The notes beneath the pieces were generated by a model that had not been told where the DNA came from, did not search any database, and saw only the letters and a list, made by a program, of their open reading frames with translations. A stretch of DNA of 21,208 nucleotides from an uncultured Clostridia bacterium (GTDB lineage: Bacteria > Bacillota > Clostridia > Lachnospirales > Lachnospiraceae). Below, piece after piece: positions 1 to 7,302 of this stretch (its first letter is position 1; every line of letters starts with the position of its first letter). The stretch spans positions 1 through 21,208 of the forward strand of contig CAMUFS010000009.1 of assembly GCA_947088195.1 (NCBI GenBank). Direction: 5' to 3'. A program made the position numbers and the translations under genes.

Positions 1-577
1 TCACTCCAACTATAAATTGTTTGATATGTACCATCTCATGATAAAGAATAACTTCCTGCTCTTTTTCTTCAAAATCCTCAACAGGAAGGTATATCCTTTT
101 CTGAAAAACACCTATGACGATAGGTGAGCTTACGCCATAGCCTCTATACACGCTAATATTTTGACGAATACCAAGCTCCTTCGCTATTTTATCTTTTCGT
201 TCTATCACCTCCGGCTCTGCCGGAAAAATACTGATAAGGTGTTTATTCACTTGCATGTTATCACATGCCAAATGGATGGTAAAAATTACCATTCCAATAA
301 CCCACACAGCCACAATAGGAGCCCTTGAATACTGGATGGAAGGCGTCCACAGAAATAAGGACTCAAAGCTTAAATTTTGCTTATTAAAATATAAAAACAG
401 CTTGATAACCAAGTAAAAAACTGGTATCAAATAAAAGCCTACTGTCACCAGCAGCATTGGATAGACATATTTCAGCTTATTGTTTTCCTGCAGCTTGCAC
501 GCCAACCTTTTCCATATCAAATATGCTACGGTACCTGCCAGCGTTGAAAATAAAACGACATAACAAATTTCATTCAT
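1..577 (-). CDS. BlaR1-like M56 family metallopeptidase, 5' part (gene runs off the window start)
   Basis: My reading of the minus strand from the ATG at 577 gives 192 residues with no stop before the window edge. Residues about 5-22, 40-63 and 87-104 are hydrophobic and probably span the membrane. A soluble stretch then leads to HEMVH at residues 180-184, the zinc-binding HExxH of M56 peptidases. In the BlaR1/MecR1 family this membrane protease senses a beta-lactam or envelope signal and triggers removal of the paired repressor. The start overlaps the end of the BlaI gene by 8 bases (570-577), which implies translational coupling and supports the pairing. The C-terminal part, including any penicillin-binding sensor domain, lies outside the window. 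It therefore cannot be said whether this is a true beta-lactam sensor or one of the many shorter M56 proteins. The family call is secure; the ligand is unknown. Confidence 0.88.
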   Translation of the reverse strand, partial: MNEICYVVLFSTLAGTVAYLIWKRLACKLQENNKLKYVYPMLLVTVGFYLIPVFYLVIKLFLYFNKQNLSFESLFLWTPSIQYSRAPIVAVWVIGMVIFTIHLACDNMQVNKHLISIFPAEPEVIERKDKIAKELGIRQNISVYRGYGVSSPIVIGVFQKRIYLPVEDFEEKEQEVILYHEMVHIKQFIVGV

Positions 578-959
578 CCAATCCTTCAATGGTATTCTTT
601 AACTCCTCAAGCTCAGCTTTGGTAACTCTTTTCTCCTTGTAAAATGCTGTCAAGAATTGTCCCACAGATCCCCTGTTCCAAAAATTAACAAATTCTTCTG
701 CTTGTTGAGCCTTATAATCATCCTCAGATATCAGAATTTCATATATTACTCTGTGTCCCTCTCGCCTAGCTCTGATAAAGCCTTTTTGCACTATCTTCGC
801 CAAAAATGTTGACACAGTCTGATACTTCCATTCCTTGTGGTATTGTGTATTCACCATCTCAAAGATATCTGCCAGAGACATCTCCTTTTCTGAATCCCAG
901 ATACATTTCATTACTAATGTCTCTGATGCTGTTAATACTTCAAAGCGTCCGCCTGCCAT
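570..959 (-). CDS. BlaI/MecI-family transcriptional repressor
   Basis: This 129-residue protein has the length and layout of BlaI/MecI repressors. An N-terminal winged helix begins around LTASETLVMKCIWDSEKEMS and continues through KYQTVSTFLAKIVQKGFIRARREGHRVIYE (about residues 8-70). A C-terminal helical dimerisation part follows, ending in FLTAFYKEKRVTKAELEELK. Family members bind operator dyads as dimers and are cleaved or released when the partner M56 protease is activated. The start has an AGGAGGG site about six bases upstream. The gene overlaps the M56 gene by 8 bases, so the two form one operon. A dyad at 1069-1084 sits on the likely promoter, consistent with autorepression. The regulated target is not obvious: no beta-lactamase lies in the visible part, although targets may lie beyond the window start. 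Confidence 0.93.
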   Translation of the reverse strand: MAGGRFEVLTASETLVMKCIWDSEKEMSLADIFEMVNTQYHKEWKYQTVSTFLAKIVQKGFIRARREGHRVIYEILISEDDYKAQQAEEFVNFWNRGSVGQFLTAFYKEKRVTKAELEELKNTIEGLDE

Positions 960-1024
960 CGTTCCCTCCTATTAATTGGATTAGTAGTTTTGTTTTACAC
1001 ATCCTGATACAAAGTGATTTTTTA

Positions 1025-1067
1025 TTTAGGACCGAAAAACTGGTGTTTTTTGTCCTTCGATCCTAAA
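1025..1067. promoter_or_regulatory. Imperfect inverted repeat in the blaI leader
   Basis: TTTAGGACCGAA (1025-1036) and TTCGATCCTAAA (1056-1067) pair at 11 of 12 positions around a 19-base loop. It lies between the likely blaI transcription start and the ribosome binding site. It could be a second operator or a hairpin in the leader RNA. No U-run follows, so it does not look like a terminator. Confidence 0.4.
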
Positions 1068-1068
1068 G

Positions 1069-1100
1069 TATAGTGTATACTATATTGAAAAAAAAATCAA
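1069..1100 (-). promoter_or_regulatory. Candidate blaI promoter with operator dyad
   Basis: On the minus strand TTGATT (1095-1100) is followed after 15 bases by TATACA (1074-1079). The region 1069-1084 reads TATAGT-GTAT-ACTATA, a 6-bp inverted repeat that covers the -10. A repressor dimer bound here would block transcription, as expected for BlaI autoregulation. The short spacer makes the -35 assignment uncertain. Confidence 0.5.
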
Positions 1101-1131
1101 GAAATTCTTTGCCAAAATAAACCAAAAACTT

Positions 1132-3000
1132 TTATTTTATATCTTTTTTCCTATTTTCAAAATATACAAAGCGATCGATGCCATCTAAAATGTCCTGAAA
1201 ACACTCTCTGGGTGCGACCTCAATGTATTTCTTTAATATTTCTGTCTCACTGTCACCATGATATTTTCCATAAAATATATCAAATAAATTATGCCCACGG
1301 ACAAATATACGGAATTTTTCCATATTTTCTATTACATCATTCTTTGTGTTAATTCGCTTTCCAATTACACGCTGCATTCTTTTTACACTGGTTAGGCGAT
1401 AAAGATAGTCTTTGTATTTTTGGAAAAGAATATTATAAAATTCATCCTCACTCTTCACCACACCAATTTTGGTCATAACCGCTGGATCAAGGAAATAATT
1501 TTCAAAGGAATAATATTTTAATACTAACACATTCTTTGGCGTCACCCGCGGTATATATCCTTTATCCTCCGCCTCTCGATTGCTGTAGTAGCTACAAAGC
1601 TGCTTTACCAGATATTCTGGCTTCTTGCCGTCGCTGTCCCGTATCATTAAAAATTGATCCTTGAGATAGAGCTGGTTCATATATTTTAAATTTGCATAGG
1701 TTTTTATATTTGTGCAGCTATTTGTTGTGATTATAGAGACACGCTGCAGTTTTCCATCTTCATCATATATCTCTTTATAATATTTCTCCAGCAATAATGG
1801 CAGCCGGCTTCTGTCCTGTTTTCCCTCCACAATAAATACAAAGCTTACATTCATCAGATCGTTTGCCGCATAACCCAAATCATCCAAAATCTGATTGATC
1901 TCCACATCCTCCCGCGCGATTGTGCAGTAGTCTTCATCCAGACATACCTGCTTGATCTGTTTGCTGGAAAAATTAAAGATCATATTGGGTGAATGAGTGG
2001 AAAAAATCACTTGGTTTTTCTTTGACAGACGATATAGTATCTCGCCTGTCGCTTTCTGAAGCTGAGGGTGAAGATAGATCTCAGGAGCTTCAATCATAAT
2101 AATACTTGGAAGAGAGCTCTCTGCACTGATATATGCTTCCAGCAGTGATAAAATATAGATGCTTCTGGTTCCTGCACCTGCCTCATGCATATTTTCGTCT
2201 CTGTCTCTGTCCAGATTATGAAGCACAGTGTCTATTTTAAACACTTGATCGAAGCTAAAATTAAATTTATACTGAATATCTTGATTCTTGCCACTATTTC
2301 GGTGATAACAGCGATTTACATTCTCTGAGAAATCCTTCATATTTACATGGTAAAGCTTATATTCCATCAAGCGCGCCGTCTCTATCACAGACAATTCTTC
2401 TGGCCTTTTTTGGTTAATTCCTTTCATACATTGAAAGCAATCATTGCAGCGTTTTCCCTCGTCCAGCATACAACGCTCATCCTTTAGACTTAGCATCTGC
2501 TCCTTATCAATCTGCACATGAAGGAAATCCTTTTCCACAGCTTCCAGATTTCTGCTGCTGTCAATATAATAGATCTTAGGAAGAACTGACACAATATAAG
2601 GATTATGGCGCTCGAAGCCATCGCAGAAGAAGCAGGTTCCATTCTCATACATCACCCATGTAAAAGTGAGAACGCCGTCTTGAAAAGAAGGAAGCTTCTC
2701 CTTAAAGTCCCTCTCCCAGTCCTCATAATCCCTGTATCTGCTCACCTCAGCACGATCGTACAGGATCTGCAGATCCTCCTTCTTAAATTCCAGTCCCAAT
2801 CCAACTTCGACTGGCCGACGTCTCTGATTAAAGTCCTTTTTCTCAACCTTATAATCCCCCACCACGGCACGTATGGCATCCAGAACCACCGTCTTTCCAG
2901 TATTATTCTTGCCTACCAGAATACATGCATAATCCACCTCATCCAACTGCAAATTTCGGATGGATCGAAAATTTCTAATACGCAGGTTGCTGATCCTCAT
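1132..3000 (-). CDS. OLD-family ATP-dependent endonuclease (AAA ATPase + TOPRIM)
   Basis: The 622-residue chain begins with an SMC/RecF-type ATPase: Walker A GKNNTGKT at 30-37, a signature-like GAGTRS at 275-280, Walker B IIMIEAPE at about 300-307, and FSTHSPNM with the switch histidine at 336. A C-terminal TOPRIM nuclease domain follows: FIVEGKQDRSRL with E392, RDSDG with D455 and D457, and YYSFENYFLDP with E500. This order is that of the overcoming-lysogenization-defect (OLD) nucleases, several of which act in phage defence. An insert in the ATPase carries CFFC (123-126) and cysteines 177, 185, 188 and 191, a possible metal site. The start has AGGAGGGG five bases upstream. It lies 22 bp behind the flavin reductase gene and may be co-transcribed. 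No UvrD-like helicase partner (Gabija) is adjacent, so it is read as a stand-alone OLD protein. A defence role is inferred, not shown. Confidence 0.87.
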   Translation of the reverse strand: MRISNLRIRNFRSIRNLQLDEVDYACILVGKNNTGKTVVLDAIRAVVGDYKVEKKDFNQRRRPVEVGLGLEFKKEDLQILYDRAEVSRYRDYEDWERDFKEKLPSFQDGVLTFTWVMYENGTCFFCDGFERHNPYIVSVLPKIYYIDSSRNLEAVEKDFLHVQIDKEQMLSLKDERCMLDEGKRCNDCFQCMKGINQKRPEELSVIETARLMEYKLYHVNMKDFSENVNRCYHRNSGKNQDIQYKFNFSFDQVFKIDTVLHNLDRDRDENMHEAGAGTRSIYILSLLEAYISAESSLPSIIMIEAPEIYLHPQLQKATGEILYRLSKKNQVIFSTHSPNMIFNFSSKQIKQVCLDEDYCTIAREDVEINQILDDLGYAANDLMNVSFVFIVEGKQDRSRLPLLLEKYYKEIYDEDGKLQRVSIITTNSCTNIKTYANLKYMNQLYLKDQFLMIRDSDGKKPEYLVKQLCSYYSNREAEDKGYIPRVTPKNVLVLKYYSFENYFLDPAVMTKIGVVKSEDEFYNILFQKYKDYLYRLTSVKRMQRVIGKRINTKNDVIENMEKFRIFVRGHNLFDIFYGKYHGDSETEILKKYIEVAPRECFQDILDGIDRFVYFENRKKDIK

Positions 3001-3022
3001 CTACACCCCTCCTGTTCCGCGT

Positions 3023-3589
3023 TTATTTTCGTTTTTTGACAGAATAGCCAAATCCTCCTAATCTTTCTCCTAACACAAAATATTCTCCGTGAGAATAGGA
3101 CACCATACCTGCATCATTTAGATGAAATTTCCCATGTTCATCCAGATATTCCTCACTGATATTTACATTTATTATCTCAGCTAAAAACATATGGTGTGAT
3201 CCAAGCTCTTTTACCTCTGTCACTCGACATTCCATATTGACAGGGCTTTCCATAATTCCCGGTGCCTTTACAAGCTGGGATACACAGGGTGTAAGCTTCA
3301 TCTGTGCAAATTTATCCACCTTACTGCCAGATTCCACCCCACAATAATCTGCCGCGCGGGCAAGCGATCTTGTCACTAGATTTACAACAAATTCTCCTGT
3401 CTCTCTTATAATAGGATATGAATATCTCTCCGGGCGTACCGAGATGGAGAGCATAGGTGGATTTGAACAGATTGTGCCCGCCCATGCCACTGTGATAATA
3501 TTGGGCTTTTCTTCGCCTCTCTGGCAGCTCACCATAACGACAGGAACTGGATATAACATATTTCCCGGCTTCCAGCTTTGTTTTGCCAT
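3023..3589 (-). CDS. Flavin reductase-like FMN-binding protein (flavoredoxin type)
   Basis: The 188-residue product matches the split-barrel flavin reductase family. It opens with PGNMLYPVPVVMVSC, continues with the conserved NIITVAWAGTICSNPPMLSISVRPERYSYPII core that binds FMN, and has GEFVVNL and the later GSHHMFLAEIINVNI strand pair. Family members bind FMN and act as flavin reductases or flavoredoxins; the natural electron partner here is unknown. No signal peptide or membrane segment is visible, so it should be cytoplasmic. The ATG at 3589 is preceded by GAGGAAATGTT, a fair ribosome binding site. It lies 81 bp after the pyrophosphatase and 22 bp before the OLD nuclease on the same strand. 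Whether it serves the nuclease or is only a neighbour cannot be decided from sequence. Confidence 0.9.
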   Translation of the reverse strand: MAKQSWKPGNMLYPVPVVMVSCQRGEEKPNIITVAWAGTICSNPPMLSISVRPERYSYPIIRETGEFVVNLVTRSLARAADYCGVESGSKVDKFAQMKLTPCVSQLVKAPGIMESPVNMECRVTEVKELGSHHMFLAEIINVNISEEYLDEHGKFHLNDAGMVSYSHGEYFVLGERLGGFGYSVKKRK

Positions 3590-3670
3590 AACATTTCCTC
3601 ATTTCTGCGCTGCTTTTCTATCAAATGGTTCTGTGCCAAGCAACGCAAAGACACATTTATATTCACTCTT

Positions 3671-5317
3671 TTACTGCTGCATTGCTGCCATAATGGCTGG
3701 TATCAGCTGTTTCTTTCTGGATACTACTCCCGGCAAGATAAAGCTTTCTTTCTCTGGCTGGCTGTTAAAGGCAGATATAATAAGCTCACTTGCATTATTT
3801 CCCATAAAGATAAGCTCTGTTGACTCCTTCACAATATCTGTAAGCATAAAGAATATCATTTCCACACCGTGGCTCTGCCATGACTGTTCCATATAAGGAA
3901 CCAGACGCTGCCGGATTCCCGCAAGCTCTGTATCACTCATCGAGTTGATCTGCCCCACGCCAAAGGAAATATCATTGATGGAGAATTTTTTAAAATCTTG
4001 ATAAAAGATCTCCTCTGGTGATTTTGCTGACAGATTACTTCCCGCCTTAAACATATCTCTTGCAAATTCCTCCACATTAAGCTGCGCAATGGCGGCAAGC
4101 TTTTCCGCTGTATCCCTATCCTTCTGTGTGCAGGTTGGGGAGCGGTACATCAATGTATCTGAGACAATGGCTGCGCAGAGAAGGGACGCTGTCACTTTAT
4201 CTACCGGTACCCCAGATTCTTGATACATCTCATAGATAATTGTAGCTGTACAGCCAAGCGGCTGATTTCTAAAAAATACTGGTGAAATTGTCTCCAAGCT
4301 TCCAAGGCGATGGTGATCGATAATTTCCAAAATCTCTGCATTTTCAATGCCATCCACCGCCTGGCTCTTCTCATTGTGATCAACCAATATAATCTTTTTC
4401 TTTGCCATATTAAGGAGATTTCTTCTGGAAATCATGCCAATATAATCTTCTCTTTTATTTAAAATAGGAAAATCTCTGTGACGCTTCTTTGCCATCACTT
4501 CTTTGATTGTCTCTGTAAAATCATCTGTCTGAAAGGTAATCAAGGAATCCGTCCGCATAAAATAGCTGATTGGCATACTCTGATTAATTAGGCGCGCCAC
4601 CGTGTAAGTATCATGTGGAGAGCTGATAATGGTACAGCCGTGCTCTTCTGCAAGCTTTTTTATGGTAAGAGAAATAGAAGCACCCTCACACACCACAATG
4701 CAGGAAGCGTTCATCTCAATCGCGCAGAGCTGGGATTCATAGCGATTTCCCAGTATCACCAGATCATTTTTCTCAATATAGCTTTCCATCAAATCAGGAT
4801 TCGCCGCCGCTATCAACACCTTTCCCTCTGTAAAATAGGCGTCTGCATCACCTACCACCACACTTCCTTCCAGTGTCTCAACAATATTTTGATAGCTAGT
4901 CTTTGCCCTGCCAAGAATCCTGCTGTCATAAACATCCATATAAGAAGTCGCTATGTCACCGATGGTAATCAGTCCCTCCAGCTTCTTCTGCCTCGTGATG
5001 GGCAATGTCACCACATTATTATCCTTCATCAATGTCCATGCTTTCTTAAGAGAAATATCCTTAGAGACTCCTACCGTCTCACGTATCTCAATATCCTTTA
5101 CCTGAGTTCCCACATCCGAAATATATTCTGGCGCTTTTACACCAAAACGATTTAACACATATTGTGTCTCCTCATTTAACTGCCCAGCTCTTCTCGCCAC
5201 ATAGTTTCCCTTTGTCAATACTCTCTTAAGATTGGCATATGCAATCGCAGAGCATATGGAATCTGTATCTGGATTCTTATGTCCAATCACAATGATCGGC
5301 GTTTTTCTCTCTCCCAT
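3671..5317 (-). CDS. Family II manganese-dependent inorganic pyrophosphatase with CBS and DRTGG domains
   Basis: This protein hydrolyses pyrophosphate to two phosphates and so drives biosynthetic reactions. The DHH-type catalytic half starts with IVIGHKNPDTDS (residues 11-22 counted from the upstream TTG). A regulatory insert follows: a CBS domain (about 76-130), a DRTGG domain (about 140-250) and a second CBS domain (about 255-308). Catalysis resumes with VDHN (314-317) and the DHH motif IIDHHRLGS (334-342). The DHHA2 part ends with the substrate-binding SRKKQ (535-539). At about 548 residues it has the full length of CBS-PPases, which are regulated by adenine nucleotides. The reading frame can begin at a TTG at 5323, but I prefer the ATG at 5317, which lies nine bases from GGGGAG. 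It has its own promoter and may be followed by the flavin reductase and OLD genes. Confidence 0.95.
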   Translation of the reverse strand: MGERKTPIIVIGHKNPDTDSICSAIAYANLKRVLTKGNYVARRAGQLNEETQYVLNRFGVKAPEYISDVGTQVKDIEIRETVGVSKDISLKKAWTLMKDNNVVTLPITRQKKLEGLITIGDIATSYMDVYDSRILGRAKTSYQNIVETLEGSVVVGDADAYFTEGKVLIAAANPDLMESYIEKNDLVILGNRYESQLCAIEMNASCIVVCEGASISLTIKKLAEEHGCTIISSPHDTYTVARLINQSMPISYFMRTDSLITFQTDDFTETIKEVMAKKRHRDFPILNKREDYIGMISRRNLLNMAKKKIILVDHNEKSQAVDGIENAEILEIIDHHRLGSLETISPVFFRNQPLGCTATIIYEMYQESGVPVDKVTASLLCAAIVSDTLMYRSPTCTQKDRDTAEKLAAIAQLNVEEFARDMFKAGSNLSAKSPEEIFYQDFKKFSINDISFGVGQINSMSDTELAGIRQRLVPYMEQSWQSHGVEMIFFMLTDIVKESTELIFMGNNASELIISAFNSQPEKESFILPGVVSRKKQLIPAIMAAMQQ

Positions 5318-5357
5318 AAGCAAGCTCTCCCCCTCTCCATTACATGGTTATATTAAG

Positions 5358-5386
5358 ATAATATGGTATTTTCCTTAAGTTTACAA
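5358..5386 (-). promoter_or_regulatory. Promoter for the pyrophosphatase gene
   Basis: On the minus strand TTGTAA (5381-5386) and TATTAT (5358-5363) are separated by 17 bases, a good sigma-A match about 40 bp upstream of the start. It is divergent from, and almost overlaps, the promoter of the S1 gene. Confidence 0.65.
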
Positions 5387-5393
5387 GATTTTT

Positions 5394-5422
5394 TTGAAAT
5401 TTTATCATTCTTATGTTATACT
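5394..5422 (+). promoter_or_regulatory. Promoter for the S1-domain gene
   Basis: TTGAAA (5394-5399), a 17-base spacer and TATACT (5417-5422), with TG just upstream of the -10, make a strong sigma-A promoter. It lies 55 bp before the ATG at 5477. Confidence 0.75.
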
Positions 5423-5476
5423 CTAAATCAACAAAACTACTAAATGCTGTATTCTGCGGCAAGATTGGAGGAAATT

Positions 5477-6196
5477 ATGAGCGAAGACATGAAAATGGAA
5501 TCTATGGAGGACTACAAGGAGGAACTGGAGGCTTCTTTTAAGCAGATCCGCCGTGGTAGAGAAGATAAGGACGATCCAGAGCTTCTCGCATGGAACACTT
5601 TGCGCGAGTATATGGAACAAAAAACGGTTCTTCCGGTCAAGATCGGCGGCATTGTCAACAAAGGTGTGATTGTCTATGTAGAAGGTGTCCGCGGCTTTAT
5701 CCCAGCATCCAAGCTGGATGTCTCTTATGTGGAAGACACAGAAGCGTGGCTGAACAAGACCGTTGATGCTGTGATTATCACGGCAGATGAAGAAGAAAAG
5801 AGACTTGTGCTCTCAGCAAAAGAACCAGCGATGGAAAAGCTGGCGAAGGAAAAGAAGGAAAAGGTTGCATCCATCTCCGTTGGAAGTGTTGTGGAAGGTG
5901 TTGTAGAATCCATCAAGCCTTATGGCGCTTTTGTCACATTGGATAATGGCGTATCTGGCTTAATCCACATCTCTCAAATATCAGAAAAGAGAATTAAATC
6001 CCCCTCTGTTGTTCTTTCTGTGGGACAAAAAGTAAAGGCAAAAATCATCTCAACCGACAATGGCAAAATAAGCCTTAGCATGAAGGCACTTCTCGATGTG
6101 GCAGAGGAGGCAAAAGAAGAATTAGACTATGAGCTTCCACGCTCGGAGACAGTGGGAACTGGCCTTGGCGCGCTGTTAAAAAATATCAAGCTATAA
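5477..6196 (+). CDS. S1 RNA-binding domain protein (ribosomal S1-like), two S1 domains
   Basis: The 239-residue product has a charged, helical N-terminus (about 1-45) and two S1 OB-fold domains. The first, at about 50-117, includes GGIVNKGVIVYVEGVRGFIPASKL. The second, at about 134-205, has the classical pattern GSVVEGVVESIKPYGAFVTLDNGVSGLIHISQIS...VGQKVKAKIISTDNGKISLSMK. S1 domains bind single-stranded RNA, and Firmicutes carry short S1-like proteins whose role in translation is less clear than that of the six-domain E. coli S1. An in-frame start codon exists at 5444, but the ATG at 5477 is preceded at the right distance by TTGGAGGAAATT, so I chose it. The gene stands alone behind its own promoter. 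It may help translation initiation or bind a regulatory RNA. Confidence 0.92.
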   Translation: MSEDMKMESMEDYKEELEASFKQIRRGREDKDDPELLAWNTLREYMEQKTVLPVKIGGIVNKGVIVYVEGVRGFIPASKLDVSYVEDTEAWLNKTVDAVIITADEEEKRLVLSAKEPAMEKLAKEKKEKVASISVGSVVEGVVESIKPYGAFVTLDNGVSGLIHISQISEKRIKSPSVVLSVGQKVKAKIISTDNGKISLSMKALLDVAEEAKEELDYELPRSETVGTGLGALLKNIKL

Positions 6197-6239
6197 ATAG
6201 CTTTTCACACAAATTTTATAAACAATATGAATTGTTAAT

Positions 6240-6297
6240 TTGACTATTGCTCTCATAAAGGCTAAGATTAAAAGTGAAGATTCCATTTTAATCTTAG
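6240..6297 (+). promoter_or_regulatory. Flavodoxin promoter with a perfect operator-like inverted repeat
   Basis: TTGACT (6240-6245), 17 bases, then TAAGAT (6263-6268) form the promoter. CTAAGATTAAAA (6262-6273) and TTTTAATCTTAG (6286-6297) are perfect 12-bp inverted arms with a 12-base centre. The left arm covers the -10 and the start point falls in the centre, so a hairpin would not form in the transcript. A regulator binding site is the better reading. A smaller dyad, AACAAT-ATGA-ATTGTT, lies just upstream at 6221-6236 and may be a second site. Confidence 0.6.
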
Positions 6298-6315
6298 TTT
6301 AGAGGGTGATAGGAT

Positions 6316-6840
6316 ATGCAATACGAAGTGCTCTTTGTCAGCCAAACTGGAAATACAGAAAAGCTGGCTACTGCGATTTATGAAGCAATTCCAGATGGAG
6401 ATAAGGAAATTCAGCGACTTAACAAAGATACCCCGCTTGATTTGGCAGAAACCTATTTTATTGGCTTCTGGACAAATCGCGGAACCTGCAGCTTTGAAGT
6501 TCTTGATTATTTGTCAGAGCTTCACGGCAAAAATATAGCACTGTTTGGAACCTGTGGCATGGGAAACGATCCTGCCTATTATGAGAGAATTGAAAAGCAG
6601 GTCAATGCCTTTATCCCTGATGATAACTTGTATCTGGGAGCCTTTTTGTGCCAAGGCAAGATGCCAATGCACATCCGTAACAAATATCAGGAGCTTTTGG
6701 AGCATGGCAATCACGATGGGCTTGCCAGACAGATGTTGCGCAACTTTGACACAGCTCTGCTGCATCCCAATGAGGATGATTATGCGCTTGCAGAGAAATT
6801 TGTCGAGGAGGCTATGCTCAAAATTGGCTCCTACACATAA
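6316..6840 (+). CDS. Flavodoxin family protein (possibly BilS-like)
   Basis: The 174-residue protein has the flavodoxin fold. The N-terminal strand and phosphate loop VLFVSQTGNTEKLA (about 5-18) bind the FMN phosphate. ETYFIGFWTNRGTC and NIALFGTCGMGNDPAYYERIE supply the loops that flank the flavin ring. It should carry electrons in the cytoplasm. Short flavodoxins of this type in gut Clostridia are in places annotated as BilS, a helper of bilirubin reductase. No BilR-like oxidoreductase lies next to it here, so I do not assign that role. A ribosome binding site (GAGGGTGATAGG) precedes the ATG. The promoter is covered by a perfect inverted repeat, so expression is probably tightly regulated, perhaps by iron or redox state (inference). 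The next gene starts 60 bp downstream and could be co-transcribed. Confidence 0.88.
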   Translation: MQYEVLFVSQTGNTEKLATAIYEAIPDGDKEIQRLNKDTPLDLAETYFIGFWTNRGTCSFEVLDYLSELHGKNIALFGTCGMGNDPAYYERIEKQVNAFIPDDNLYLGAFLCQGKMPMHIRNKYQELLEHGNHDGLARQMLRNFDTALLHPNEDDYALAEKFVEEAMLKIGSYT

Positions 6841-6900
6841 TTGCCAAATGTGCAGCAAAAATGTTTGATGCGCCACATCAGCGCAGAAATGGGGATTATT

Positions 6901-7296
6901 ATGAGAGAAAAATTACAACACTTTATGGTAGGGCGCTACGGCGCGGATCAACTGGGACAGTTCTTGCTCGTTGCTGCTATTGTATGCATGGTACTCTCCA
7001 TGCTCTTTCACAGCCCTGTATGTAATTTATTAGCTATCTTACTTATTGTCCTCAGCTATTATCGAATGTTGTCCAAAAATCACAGCCGCCGTTATTCGGA
7101 AAATATGAAATATCTCAACTATTCTGGCAAGGTATCCAGCTTTTTTCGCTCTAAAAAACAATATCTTGTCCAGCTTAAAGCATATCATATTTACCGTTGC
7201 CCCTCCTGCAAACAAAAAATACGGATTCCGCGTGGAAAAGGAAAAATAAGCATCTCCTGCCCCAAATGCAGAACCGAATTTATAAAAAAGAGCTGA
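6901..7296 (+). CDS. Small membrane protein with C-terminal zinc ribbon
   Basis: The product is 131 residues from the ATG at 6901. Two hydrophobic segments (about 20-36 and 40-53) are followed by a basic region rich in Arg, Lys and Ser. The end is a zinc ribbon, CPSCKQKIRIPRGKGKISIS followed by CPKC, with four cysteines in two CxxC knuckles. The frame continues back to a TTG at 6841, directly after the flavodoxin stop, but GGGGATTATT before 6901 makes that ATG the likely start. The zinc ribbon would face the cytoplasm if both segments span. It is the first of three closely packed genes (6-bp gap, then a 4-bp overlap) that end in a J-domain protein, which suggests a shared job in protein handling at the membrane. 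No specific function is known to me. Confidence 0.8.
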   Translation: MREKLQHFMVGRYGADQLGQFLLVAAIVCMVLSMLFHSPVCNLLAILLIVLSYYRMLSKNHSRRYSENMKYLNYSGKVSSFFRSKKQYLVQLKAYHIYRCPSCKQKIRIPRGKGKISISCPKCRTEFIKKS

Positions 7297-7302
7297 TCTG
7301 CT

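Noticed and set aside
1132..3000. Gabija or PARIS defence system
   Set aside because: Only an OLD-like ATPase/TOPRIM protein is present. No UvrD-like helicase (GajB) or separate AriB-type gene is adjacent, so only a stand-alone OLD call is supported.
3444..3896. A 150-codon plus-strand frame opposite the flavin reductase and pyrophosphatase ends
   Set aside because: Antisense to two secure genes, with no start signal or recognisable domain.
4613..5155. A 180-codon plus-strand frame opposite the pyrophosphatase
   Set aside because: It lies wholly inside a well-supported gene on the other strand. Rich in His, Cys and Ile as expected of an antisense shadow.
6316..6840. Bilirubin reductase locus based on the flavodoxin
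   Set aside because: No BilR-like oxidoreductase occurs next to it. A flavodoxin alone does not support the pathway.
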